Source of the DNA: Puccinellia tenuiflora
Taxonomy: Eukaryota; Streptophyta; Magnoliopsida; Poales; Poaceae
Length of the DNA stretch: 64,000 bases
Direction of reading: 5' to 3'
Assembly: GCA_012064385.1 (NCBI GenBank)
Contig: QRDG01001839.1
Location: 62,001-126,000, forward strand
Position numbers and translations under genes: made by a program. Shown piece after piece: positions 11,815 to 23,458 of this stretch (its first letter is position 1; each line of letters begins with the position of its first letter). A model generated the notes under the pieces. That model did no database searches. It saw only the letters and a list, made by a program, of their open reading frames with translations, and was not told where the DNA came from.

Positions 11815-14800
11815 ATGGCACCCAAGAAGGCAGCCACCGACTTGAAGGGCAAGGCCACCGCGCAGGCGAGCTCGTCTACGGCGGCGGCGCGGGACGCTGC
11901 GCCGGTGGCGGCGCGGGACGCTGTGCCCCAGGGGACAATGCCCGAGTCCCTTATCAGCGCGGCGACGGTTTCCAAGGTGCGGCTCCTGGTGGCCTCCAAC
12001 ACCCACGAGCTCGGTGCCACCAACATAGCGCCCGGCAGCAGCAGGGTCGGCGCGGGGTTCCACCCCATCTTCTTTCACACACTCTTTGCCGGCTTCGTTC
12101 CTCCTTTCTCCAGTTTTCTTCTAGGGGTCCTTGAGGCATACCGAATCCAGCTGCTCCATCTCCACCCAAACTCCGTGCTCATTCTCGCCATCTTCGCCTA
12201 CCTCTGCGAGGCGTATGTTGGTGTCCGCCCCTCGGTGGCGCTCTTCCGGAGCTTCTACTCCCTCCGGAGCACCAAGTCGAACGAACGATTTGGATGCGTC
12301 TCCTTCCGCATCGCTGCTGCCAGGAGTGAAGGGTACATCCCCATCGCATGGCAGGGTGAGAACGCAATCACCGAGGTGACGAAGAAAGTGGAGAAGTTCC
12401 GCGAGAAGTGGGTTTTCGTCGGCACCAAGTCGTCGAACCGCCACCTGGAGGTTCCCGTGGCACCCCCGAGGAAGTGGGCGCGTTGGGCGAGCGGTGAATT
12501 TGAGGGTCCCAAGCTTGAGGCAGTATACGAGCATATACAGGTGCTCCGCGAGGCCGGGCTCACCGGCCGGATGGTGGCGATGGACTTCGTTTCGCGCCGC
12601 ATTGCTCCTCTCCAATGGCACTCGAAGCCGATGTGGACCTATTCGGGCCCGGACGACAGGATGCGCCTCAGCCCTGGCGACTTCACTTCGGACGAGACGA
12701 AGCGGATCATGAAAGTCCTCTTCGCCACGACGTCCATTCCGGCCCCAAGCAACGACGACGCCTTGCCACTGTTCGCCTACACGGAGGAGCGAGTGCGCGA
12801 AGCCCGCAAGCTCCTGCCCCACTTCGACGAATGGGGTATCAAGCCCGCGAGGCTCGTTGGGCCCCGCCGCAACCCGTGGGCGGCGGAACAAGAGCAGGAG
12901 GGCGACGCGCTGGAGCCAGACGAGGATGAAGCGTCCGAGGAGGACGAGGCTTCAAGGGGTGCCGACCCCTCGGGGGGCGACGCAGGCTCAAGGAACGCGC
13001 CGCCCGGCGAGGACCTCCAGGAGATCTCTTCCAGCGACGACGGGGGCGCCTTCCACGTGGTTCGCTCCCAGCGCCCCGCAGAGGAGGAGGACAGCAGCAG
13101 GGGAGGACGCCGCGAGCCTCACACCAAGGTCCATGACAGGGACGCTGGGGTCGCCACGAGGGGGGCTCCTCGCGAAAAGGTAGCGGCGCCCCACGAGCAG
13201 GCCGGAGCGAGCACTCTCCAGCCGCCAAAGGGGAAGAAGAGGGTGTGGAGAGCGGTCGACGAGTGAGTTTGGCTCTTTCCTTTCCTTTCAGCGTTTGCTT
13301 CTGCGAATCCCCTCCTGAAGGATTTTTGCTTGGCTGTGTTTTTCAGCGTACCCGCGGCGCCGAAAAAGCGGCGTCTCCGCAAGCTCGGGGAGATCGCCTG
13401 CACCGCCGAGACACCTGTGGCCGACGAGTCGCAGCAGGCAGCCGTCGAGCTGCAGCATATGGCTGACGAGCCACGGCAAGCGGCTGTCGGGCAGCAGCAG
13501 GAGTCAGCTCCTCTCGCGGGTGAGCACCGCGTGGAGGTGGTGATGATTGAAGAGGCGGCGTCGCCTCCAGCTAGGGCTGCCTCTCCCCCCGCGGTTGAGC
13601 ACCGCGTGGAGGAGGTGATTGAGCTGGCGACGCCTCCGCCTACTCGGGCGGCTACTCCTCCCGCGGCGGAGCACCGCGCGGAAGAAGAGGAGGTGGACGA
13701 AGAGATCATCGCGGAGTCGCCCCCAGCGGCAAGGGAGGCTCCCACAAGGAGGGCAGGTACTCCCGCGGCCACGGCAGACGCGGCCACCACGGAGGGGGCG
13801 GGGAGCGCCCCTGAAGAGCGGGAGGCAGAGACGCCTCTGGAGCCCCCGAGCGACGGGGCCAGGGGCGAGGAGATGCCCAGCCCCCTGAGGGCTCTTGATG
13901 CGGGCGGCGAGGGAGACGCCCCCACGAGCCCCCATGCCGCGGCGGGGGCCGCTACAAGTTCGGGGCAGGATGCCCTAGGCGCCTCGACAAGCGTCGAGGC
14001 CTCCGCGCCCCACAAGGATGCAGGGGTCTTGGCGCTGGGCGAGCCGCGCCCTCGCGCGGTTCGCCGCGACGTTGTCTTCCGCCAATCGCGGCAGGCACTT
14101 GACGAGCTGGCGGCGCAGCTCGCCAAGGAAGATCTCGCCAGGGAGAAGGAGCGGGCGAGGCTTGCCGACGCCTGGGCCCTTCTCCACGAGCGGGTGGAAA
14201 TGTGTCGCCGGCAGGACGCGGCAGCAAAGATGGTGCGCGAAGAAGCGATGCGCTCCGCGAAGGAGACCTGCGACAGCGTCAAGCGGGAGGCGGCCGAGGT
14301 CATGGACCAGCTGGACGCTGCCCGGGAGGCGCTGGAGATGGATACCACCGCCAAGCACCAGGAGCTGGCGGCGCGTGAAGAGAAGTTCGCCAACGAGTCC
14401 GAGGCCACGAGGACCCTCTTGAGGGAGCTGCGCGAGCAGCTAGACGCCCGCGAGGGGCAGCTAACGCCTCGCGAGATCGAGCTGAAGAAACGCGAGGAAG
14501 AGCTCTCCCTCTGGGAGAAAGAGCTGGATCGGCGCGAAGAGCAGGTCCACTCTCTGGAGGAGGAGCAGGCCACCCGCGAGGGGCTGCTGCAGGAGCGTGA
14601 GAACTCAGTGGCCAGGAGCGAGGCCACCCGCAAGGAGCGCCACGACAAGGCCAACGCTGACCTCGCGATGAAGCAGAAAAGGACCCAGGAGGAGGCCGAC
14701 GCCAGGGTTGAGCGCATCCGCGAGAGCCTCGCCAATGACTATGACGCCAAGGCCACGAAGCAGGAAGAGCGCTTCACGATGAAACGCAATGAGTTCCTGC

Positions 14801-15438
14801 ATCAGATCGAGGGGCTCGAGGAGTCGGAGAGGGCATTGACCTCCCGCCTTCAGCACGCCCAGGAGGCGCTGGCTCACGCGGAGAAGGAGATTGCCGCCCT
14901 GAAGGCTGACCTGAGCGACCTCCAGCAACAGGTGGGGCCGGCCGCGGACCGCGCAGAGCAAGCGCAGGACTCCGCGCGGCACAACCGGGCCATGACGCGC
15001 CAGCGCCTGCTCATGCTCCACGAATTGGTTCGCCGCGCGAACGCCATCGGGGACGACTTGAGGATCGGGGTCCCCCACCTTCCCTCCGGAGGGATCGACG
15101 ATGAGGCAGCGCACACGCAATTCTTCGGGCAATTCCTCGAGGAGATTGAAAAGGTCGCGAAGCGCTTCGACGAGCGCGTTGTGGCGGAGAGCCGCGATCT
15201 CCTCGTCCTTGCCATCAGCCGCGTGTTCAGCAACCTTCTGAAGCTCTGGCCCTCGTTCAACCTCGAGGCCGTGATGGAGCCGGTCGAGATCCGCAGCAAG
15301 GTGGGGGAGGCCGCTGAGGTGCTTGCCAAGAAGTACGACCAAGTCTTGGTCGATGAAGACGAAGGCGACGGCGAGGGAGGTGCCCTAGGAGCAGGAGCTG
15401 GCGCGGATGGAGCGGGGACCTCGGGCGCGACGGCCTGA
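11815..15438 (+). CDS. Antisense gypsy gene: Transposase_28-like protein with coiled coil, two exons
   Basis: Runs opposite to gag-pol inside the same element. Exon 1 is 11815-13262, the intron 13263-13346 (84 nt, GTGAGT donor, TTTTTCAG acceptor), exon 2 13347-15438. Splicing joins the frames exactly and gives 1,179 residues. From about residue 82 (FHPIFFHTLFAGFVPPFSSF) it resembles the grass protein family named 'putative gypsy type transposon' (Transposase_28), a name not backed by shown transposase activity. Residues about 350-480 are acidic and low-complexity. Exon 2 begins with a basic patch (PKKRRLRK), then an Ala/Pro/Glu-rich linker and a long Glu/Arg/Lys coiled coil (14080-14960). No stop or frameshift breaks it, unlike gag-pol beside it. 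Function unknown; a self-associating, possibly nuclear protein is inference. Confidence 0.85.
13263..13346 (+). other. Intron of the antisense gypsy gene
   Basis: gtgagt at the 5' end and gtttttcag at the 3' end, with pyrimidine runs between. Unspliced, exon 1 stops at TGA 13264-13266, just inside the donor. A second AG at 13290-13291 would leave exon 2 out of frame, so the downstream acceptor is preferred. Confidence 0.8.
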
Positions 15439-16504
15439 ACTCCTTCCTGTAGCTGGTCGCGCATGAGGCACTTTTGGTTGTAATAACTTTTGTAAAGACT
15501 TGCTTTCAGCTTTTGAACGTGCTTGTGAATGTCCCTTGGGTGGCTTTTGTCTTTTTCCCTTCATGTCTTTTTCGCTCTACGTCTTAGGACCCTCTCTTAG
15601 CGCTACACCACCGCCGCTTCGGTATGTGCGAGTCAGTGCTCCACAAGTCCGGGGGGTGCGTGAGGCCTCAAGAAGTAAGAGCTCCGCGAAGCGCGATGCT
15701 TGGGGCTCCCCTTTGACGTGCAAGCAGCCCATGAGGCGTGGGAGAGAGAAAAGAGACTCGAGGGGCAAAAAACCAGCAAGAGGACATTCTACCAAGTCTT
15801 TGTACTTAGCTTGACGAGGCGTTTCCGCCTTGGGGAGGGTGTTGATGCCCTGGCGAGGCATTGTTGCCTCGGAGAGGGTGCCTGATGCTTGTTTTCCTGC
15901 ACTTGGACAGATAGACATACCCACGAGCAATAGATAGCTATAAAACTTGAGCCCGTAGGTTCCTTCATGTGTGTCTTACGAGGAGAACAAGCACCAAGGT
16001 TTTGGTGATCCTTGGTGAGTTGACGTGCGCGGGAGCTGACCCATGAGTTCAGAGCTCCTTGGGAGTTGACATGCATGAGAGCTGACCCGCAAGTTCAGAG
16101 CTCGGATCCCTTGAGTTTTAGGTGCCGCCGGGGTGCTCCCGTGGCATGGCACCCTGCTAGCCCCCGCTCGTGAGATACGTAGGAGGGATCATACGAGCGA
16201 GAAAGAAAAGCAAATAACACCAAAGCAAACAACACCAAAGCGACAAAATATGCTGGCGCGATGCGCAAAGGTTCAATTTGGCCTGAAACGTAGGCTCATT
16301 ACACTGGCCTGGCCAGAAGCACAAAAAATCCGCCATGCTCATGGTGCCTGAAGAGGTTACCATGCCGAGGCTTGGTGGCTTGGGAGTCTTCTCGAATGGC
16401 CCGCGGCAACGTGTAGTAGAGAGGGGAGCCCGAAATTTTTCCTCGTGGAGGGTGATGGCGCGTGGCTCTCCCTTGATACAAAAAAAATTGCTCGCCGAGG
16501 GCGA
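15439..16504. other. Tail-to-tail spacer between antisense gene and gag-pol
   Basis: About 1.07 kb between the plus-strand stop at 15438 and the minus-strand pol stop at 16505. It contains short repeated words (gagttgac...gggagctgaccc, 16015-16090) and no convincing coding sequence. It probably holds the 3' ends of both transcripts; no terminator can be read with certainty. Confidence 0.5.
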
Positions 16505-19500
16505 TCAGGGGTAGAACTTGCGCAGGTGCTGGATGTTCCAGGGGTTGGCGACAGGGATGCCGTCCTCCGTCTCGAGCCGCGCAGAGCCAGGCCTGGCGAT
16601 GTGCACGACTCTGTAGGGGCCTTCCCACATCGGTGAGAGCTTGTGGAGGCCTGCCCTGGAGAGGACTCTCCTCACGACAAGGTCTCCTGCTTCGAGACTG
16701 TGTGGGCGGATGTGGCGGCTGTGATAGCGACAAAGGTCTTGCTGGTACCTTGCTGCTCTCAGGGCCGCATTGCGGCGTGGCCCTTCAAGCAGCAGTAGGT
16801 CGTCGTTGCGGAGTTCGTCCACCTCAGCCTCCTTGAAGGCCAAGACTCGCGGAGAGCCATGAGTGATCTCGCTGGGGAGGACGGCTTCAGCGCCATAGAC
16901 AAGGGAGAACGGCGTCTCACCAGTTGGCTTTGTTGGCGTGGTGCGGATGGACCAGAGCACCGAGGGGAGCTCATCGATCCAATGCTTGCCGCTGGCCTTG
17001 AGGCTGTTGAAGCTTCTCGTCTTGAGGCCCTTGAGCACCTCGGCGTTGGCTCGTTCGGCCTGCCCGTTGCTTCGTGGATGCGCCACCGAGGCGTAGCAGA
17101 TTTGGGCACCGATGCTGCCGCAGTAGGACTTGAAGGCGCCACTGATAAATTGTGAGCCGTTGTCGGTGATGATGCGGTTGGGCACGCCGAAACGGCAGAC
17201 CAGGCTCCTTATGAATTTTACCGCCGACTTCGCCGGAATGGTGCGCACAGGCTCCACCTCAGGCCACTTGGTGAATTTGTCGATGGCGACATAGAGGTAG
17301 CGGTAGCCCCCGAGCGCTCGCGGGAAGGGTCCAGCAGGTCCAGCCCCCAGACCGCGAACGGCCAGGAGAGCGGGATCGTCTGGAGTCCTTGCGCGGGCTG
17401 GTGGATTTGCTTGGCGTGGAATTGGCATGCGTCGCAGGTTTGGACGATTTCGGCAGCATCTTGAAGCACTGAGGGCCAGTAGAAACCACTCCGGAAAATC
17501 TTGCCTGCAATGGTGCACGAGGAAGAGTGGTGGCCGCACTCGCCACTGTGTATGTCGTTGATGAGCTGGCGGCCCTCCTCGGCAGGGACACATCGCAACG
17601 CAACCCCATTGGGTCGCTTGCGGTACAGGTCTCCGTCGTGGAGGCAATAGGACTTGGCCTGGCGAGCAATTCTCTCGGCCTCTGCGTCGTCTTCGGGGAG
17701 GGCTCGGCTCTGCAGGTAGTTCTTGATCTCGTCGATCCAACCAGTGTCTTGTCGTACTAGAGTCAGCAGCAAGCGATCGCCCGAGGGCAACCCACAGTTT
17801 GGTGCTCCGCTCGGTGGGGCAGGTGGGAGCTCCTCGTCGATGCTGAAGTTGACCACCGGTTGCTTGACTGAGGCCTTGGTGAGCCTCTCCTCGAACACTC
17901 CAGGCTTCTGGGCTTCTCTTCTTGCTGCTCGCCGAGCAATTTCATCTGCCTCTTGGTTTTCTGCCCGTGGGATGTGCTTGAGCTCCATGCCCCTGAAGTG
18001 TTTTTCCAGCCTGCGTACCTCTTCAAGGTAGGCCACCATGTAGGTGTCCTTAGGCGTGTAGCTTTTGTTGGAGAAGTTGACGAGGAGCTAGGAGTCGCCC
18101 TTGATGAGGATGTACTTGATACCGAGGGCGATGGCGGCTTTGAGCCCGGCGAGGAGGCCTTCATACTCAGCGATGTTGTTGGAGACCTTGTCGCTGTCCT
18201 TAAAGCACAGTTGGACGGCGTAGTAGAGCTTGTCGCCTGTCGGTGAGGTGAGAACGGCGCCAGCCCCTGCACTCCTGGCCGCAAAGGCGCCGTCGAAGTG
18301 CATGATCCAGTGGCTTGGTGTCGTTCCTCCTGAGGCTGTAACCTCCTCCTCTGGAAGCTCTTCGTCTTTGCGCGTGTCCGTCCATTCGGCCATGAAATCA
18401 GCCAGCACTCTGCCCTTGATGACCCTGGTGGTGTCAAACTCCAGCTCGAAAGGTTGTAGCTCAATGCCCCAGCCTGCGACACGATCTGTCGCGTTTGGGT
18501 TGCGCAGGACCTGCTCCAGGGGATATGAGGTGACCACCTTGATGGGGTGACCCTGGAAGTAGTGGCGCAGCTTCCTGGAGGCGATGAGGAGCGAGAAGAG
18601 GAGCTTTTGCTGCATGGGGTAGCGCTCGCAAGCATCCCGCAGCACTGTGCTGACGAAGTACACGGGGTGCTCGACGAGGGTAGTCGTTGGTGAGGCAGCG
18701 GCTGGCTCCTCCCCAGGCTCGGTGGAGTCCTTGGCGGGGTTTTCTTGGGGCTGGGGGCCTGACGAGGCTGCTTCCTTGTCGGGGGGTTCTGGGCTTGGCG
18801 AGGTGGGGTTCTGCTTGTCGAGGACTGGTTCTTCTCTTTCAGCCACCAAGACCGCGCTTGCCGTCTGAGGAGTGGCTGCAAGGTACAGCTTCAGAGGCTC
18901 GCGAGGGCGTGGGGCGACCATGATGGGTGGGCTCGCCAGGTATTTCTTCAAGTCCTCAAAGGCCTTTGCTGCTTCGGGGATCCACTTGAAAGGACCGGAC
19001 CTCTTCATGATCTTGAAAAATGGCAGCGCCCTCTCGCCAAACTTGGAGATGAAACGGCCAAGGCTGGCCATACATCCCGCTAAGCGTTGCATGTCCTTGA
19101 GGCGACGAGGGGGCTGCATCTGCTCTATGGCCTTGATCTTGTCTGGGTTGGCCTCAATGCCGCGGTGGGATACCAGGAAACCGAGGAGCTTGCCTGAAGG
19201 GACCCCGAAGACGCACTTGGCGGGGTTCAGCTTGATGTTGACCTTGCGCAGGTTGGCAAAGGTCTCCTCGAGGTCCTGGATGAGCGTGTCCTTCTCGCGG
19301 GTTTTGACGACGATGTCGTCGACGTAGGCCTCTGCATTCCTCCCCATTTGAGCTCCCAAGGCGATCCTCATGAGGCGCTGGAAAGTGGCGCCAGCGTTCT
19401 TCAGACCGAAGGGCATACAGACGTAGCAGAACACACCGCAAGGGGTGAGAAATGCTGTCTTCTCCTCGTCCTCCTTCGCCATCTTGATTTGGTGATAACC

Positions 19501-22323
19501 AGAGAAGGCATCCAGAAAACAGAGGAGCGCGCAGCCGGCGGTGGAGTCTACGATCTGGTCGATCCTCGGGAGGGGATAGGGGTCCTTGGGGCAGGCCTTG
19601 TTGAGGTCGGTGAAGTCGATGCAGAGGCGACTCCCTCCGGTGTGCTTGGGGACGACCACACCGTTGGCGAGCCAAGTGGGGTGGACCACTTCCTTGATGA
19701 TGCTGGCCTTCTTCAGCTTGTCTACTTCCTTGACGATGAAGTCTTGCTTCTCTGGCGCTTGGCGCCGCGCTTTTTGCTTGACGGGGCGTGCGTTTGGGCA
19801 CACGGCTAAGTGGTGCTCGATCACCTCCCTCGGTACTCCGGACATATCTGACGGTGTCCAGGCGAACATGTCAGAGTTTGCCCTGAGGAAGGCGACGAGC
19901 GCGCTTTCCTATTTGGGAGGCAGGTTGGCGCCGATGGTGACGCAAGCCCCCGAGCCGCTCGCCTCCAGAGACACTTGTTTTGTCGCGGCCTTCTCCTGAG
20001 AGAACAGCTGCTTCTTCTTCGCGGGGGGCCTCGGGAGGGGTTCCTCGTCCTCGTCAGTGGGTGACGCCACCGTAGCAGCCTTGTAGGCCGCCTGCGCAGC
20101 GTACAGGGCGTCCGAGACCACGCCGCGGATGACAATGGTGCCACCCGAGCCAGGGAGCTTGACGAGGTTGTAGGCGTGGTGAGTCACCGCCATGAACTTG
20201 GCGAGGGCGGGGTAGCCGAGTATGGCGTTGTAGGGTAGGCCGATGTGCGCGACGTCGAAGTCGATCAGCTCGGTGCGGTAGTTGGCCTGGGTGCCGAAAG
20301 TGACGGCGAGCCTCACCTGCCCCAGAGGGGTGGTGAGACCCTCTGTCACTCCCGAGAAGGGCCTGGTAGGCATGAGCCGCTCGTAGGGCACCTGCAGCTT
20401 CTCGAATGTCTCGACGGAGATGATGTTGAGGCCAGCACCCCCATCAATGAGCGTCTTAGAGACGGCGATATTGTTGATGGTGGGGGTGCAGACCAACGGG
20501 ATGGTGCCAACGGTTGAAGTGGACTTGGGGTGGTCGCCGGAGTCGAAAGTAATGGGGCACTGGGACCACTTGAGGGGCCTGGAGGCCTCGACTCCAGGAA
20601 GGGCTGCCGCGACCTCGCGAGCGAGTTGCTTGAAGTGGCGGTTGGAGCGAGGGGCCTGGGCCCCGCCAAGGATGCAAGCTGCCCCGCGAGGCACCTGGTA
20701 GCCTTCATCAGCCTCGGCAGGCAGGTTGTCGTTTGCGGGCTGGGCAGCGTTGGCCTGGGGGTTCTGCTGGTAATTGTCGTTGTAGTTGTTGTTCCAACGT
20801 CGCCCCCCGCGGCCGCTGCGGCCTCCGCCGCGGCCTCCGTTTGCCTCGCGAGCCTCGCGAAGCCTCTTGATGTCGAAGCAGTCCTCGGTGGCGTGAGAGT
20901 GCCTGTTGTGGTAGATGCAGAAAGGACGATCATCCTTCTTCTCAGGTCGTGTGGCTGGGGTGGCAGCTTGGCGAGACTGCTTGGCGTCAGGCTCTGCCGC
21001 GAGGACCGCAGTAATCTTGCGCTTCTCGGAGGATTTCTTCTTCTTGGACCCCTCGGCGGGGTCCCCTGGCTCGTTCTTGACGAACAAGCGGCCCTCTTCA
21101 GCCTTGGCGCACTTGTCCGCCAAGTCGAAAAGCTTGACGACGGTGGTGATGTTGTCGTGGATGCCGAGCTTCTCGAGCATCCGCACGTCTGTGACCCCAG
21201 CCTGGAAGGCCGAAATGACCTGCGCGTCGGTGGCGTTGGGGATCTTGTTGCGCACTTGGCTGAAGCGCTGGATGTACTTGCGGAGGGTCTCGCCGGGCTT
21301 CTGACGCACGGCGTAGAGGTCGTTGTAGGTGAGGCCGCGCTCGTACGTGCCCTTGAAGTTGGCGACGAAGCACCGGCAGAGCTCCTCCCAGGAGTTGATG
21401 GACTCGGCGGGGAGGTTGGTGAGCCATGAGGACGCAGAGTCCTTGAGGGCCATGGGGAACCAGTTCGCCATGACCTTGTCGTCGCCCCCGGCGGCCTGGA
21501 TGGCCAGAGAGTAGAGCTGCAGGAACTCCAGGGGGTTGTTCTTGCCGTCGTAGCGCGGAGGGAGGTCCGGCCTGAACTTGACCGGCCAGACGACGCGACG
21601 AAGGCTGCGAGTAAACGCTGCCGTCGTGCCGTAGGTGACCGTGCCGTTGGCAAGGGTGGCGCGGAGGTGGCGCCCGGCGGTGGCGACGTCCTGGACGGCG
21701 CGGTTGCGGCGTTCTTGCCCGCGCTCGATGCTCACGCGTGCGTCCCCAGGGGCTCGCTGCACGATCTGGCAGTCATGCGGCGACGACGCGTGCGATGCAG
21801 CGCGGCCGTCGCGAGGAGGAGCCCCCGCTGGAGCAGGTTGCGGTGCAACCGGTGGAGCCGGAACGGGTGCGGGTTGGAGAGGAGGCGCGGGAGGTGCGCC
21901 GTGCGCCACGTCCCCCAAGAGCGCAGAAGGAATCAAGGAACGAGACGGCGCAGGCGCCGCGGCGCGAGCGGCGCCGATGAGCTCGGCAACGCGGTTGAGC
22001 CAGGCCTCCTGAGCCGCCGGCGTGGGGCGGTATTGCAACAGCTCCTGCGCCATGAGGAGCGCAGTCGCCGGGCTGGGCGCAGGGCGACCCAGCGAGGAGG
22101 CAGCACGGTCCCGCGACGGGGGCAGGGAGGAGGCCTCCTCTTCTCCGAGGTCGTCCTCAGCGTGGTCGATGTCGTCATCGTCGGGGTGCTCGACGCGGGG
22201 CTCGGGGTCGATGCGGCGCTCCGGAGCAGAGCACCCACGCGGGCGGCCGCGCGGGCGGCCCGCGGGAGCGGTGGCGGCGCTAGCCGTCCGACGAGCGAGA
22301 CGTTCGGCACGAGAACCGGCCAT
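16505..22323 (-). pseudogene. Gypsy gag-pol polyprotein with two TAG stops and one frameshift
   Basis: ATG at 22323. In order: a retrotransposon gag domain (near PPRYDGKNNPLEF), a Cys/His cluster (FCIYHNRHSH...C), an aspartic protease with DGGAG in place of the usual DGGS, reverse transcriptase with YVDD, RNase H (FDGAF, AEYEGL), integrase zinc finger (H, H, CDAC) and integrase core (TDNGSQF, NGQAERANAE). TAG stops at 19909-19911 and 18088-18090 sit where Gln is expected (LPPK-stop-ESALV and KGDS-stop-LLVNF), the frame continuing unchanged. One base is missing near 17330 (GLDLL to GPFPRA). Restoring one base would give a whole number of codons for the full span, so these look like the only three lesions. 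Confidence 0.95.
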
Positions 22324-22353
22324 GGCTGTGTCGAGGATGAAGACGCGCCTCAG

Positions 22354-22372
22354 CCCCCTACCTGGCGCGCCA
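22354..22372 (-). promoter_or_regulatory. Gypsy primer-binding site
   Basis: Two bases from the LTR end the minus strand reads tggcgcgccaggtaggggg, positioned as a primer-binding site. TGGCGC starts are usual for plant gypsy elements; I do not assign the tRNA with certainty. Confidence 0.75.
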
Positions 22373-22374
22373 AA

Positions 22375-23453
22375 TGTCGGAGATTGTCCCCGGGAACTAG
22401 GGGTGTCTCCAAGGTATCGTGTAAGGGGCTGAACACGGAGTCAAACAATCCACAACGTGCTCCGACGACGGTGCTCGTCAGGTTCGCTGCGAACGACACT
22501 GCAGAGATTGACACAAGGTATTACCCAGGTTCAGGGCCCTCTTGTGGAGGTAAAACCCCTACGTCCTGCTTTCGTGTATTGCACTGCTTGGAGAGTTTAC
22601 AGTACAAGGAGAGCTTGTCGAGCTCGAGGTGGCTAACAATGGCTACTGGCTGATCTCCAGATTTAGGGTTAGGGTTTGCTAGAGCTGCACTAACCGAAGA
22701 TTGAGCCAGGAATCGAACCCTTTGCTAGGGCGCGCTCCTCCTCCTTTTATAGGCGCCCTGGGCCTCTTCTGCCCAAACATTTGGGCGGGAAGGGCTACCA
22801 CATGGCGACGAAGGAGGAGGCGCGGTGCACCGTAAAGGTGAGGTCTACCATAAAGGTAAAGATCGTGGACGCGGTCCACGGCAGAGGAACGGCGTCACCA
22901 AAGCTGAAAAGGGGCACCGACCAGCTGGACAGCGGGCTGGCGCTTGCCGAGGTGGGAGGTGACCCACAGTGACGTCGTCCTTGGAGCGTAGCTGCAGACT
23001 GTTCCCTTGTCACCAAAGAGGCAATACTCGTTGTTCGCTTTGCTTGGCTCCGCTTTGTTGACTGCTTTATACATGGAAATGGCAACTGCGGCGTTGTCGT
23101 CATCGCGCGTAGGCACGCGTGTCACTCTGCGCACGGCGCAGAGCCCATGTGCGCTTTGCCGCGGGGGCAGAGATGGCTTCACGAAGAGAGCGCTTCGCGA
23201 GGCGAAAAGCCTCGCCAAGCCCTTCAGCTTGGTCCTTGGCAGAATTGCGGGCGGCGTCGGCGACGCCTTGTCGAGGAGCGATCCCTCGCCGAGGGAAAGA
23301 ACCCTTGGCGAGGAGAAAAACCCTTCGCGAGGGGAGAAAACCTCGCGAAGCTCGCCAGGCTTGGAGAGCCTGGTCCTTAGCGAAAATCATCCAAAGAATC
23401 TTGTGGGCCCTGGCAGGCCGGCCCGTGGTACCCTGGTTTCCACTGTGCCGACA
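22375..23453 (-). repeat. 5' LTR of the gypsy element
   Basis: 1,079 bp, TGTCGG to CCGACA in plus orientation. The minus strand has a TATA box (cctataaaaggag, about 22741-22753) as the probable transcription start region for gag-pol. Confidence 0.95.
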
Positions 23454-23458
23454 GTGGG

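Larger units (their letters stand above)
10428..23453 (-). mobile_element. Tat-type gypsy LTR retrotransposon with antisense gene, nested in copia
   Basis: LTRs of 1,081 bp (10428-11508) and 1,079 bp (22375-23453) are flanked by GTGGG duplications (10423-10427 and 23454-23458). gag-pol runs on the minus strand with integrase last (gypsy order). A second gene runs on the plus strand between pol and the 3' LTR. That arrangement, with an additional antisense ORF, is known from Tat-lineage elements such as Grande and RIRE2; lineage placement is by that architecture. Between LTRs I count about 17 substitutions and two 1-bp indels. It inserted into the copia integrase/RT linker. Confidence 0.97.

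Noticed and set aside
13119..14735. Long minus-strand open frame (538 codons) rich in Ser and Arg
   Set aside because: It is the complement of the coiled-coil and acidic region of the antisense gypsy gene; composition bias keeps stops away. No domain seen.
18647..19327. Plus-strand frames opposite reverse transcriptase
   Set aside because: Antisense shadows of the YVDD-bearing frame; no domain.
19154..22653. Several long open frames on either strand across gypsy gag and pol
   Set aside because: Shadows of the GC-rich gag-pol frame; none carries an independent motif.
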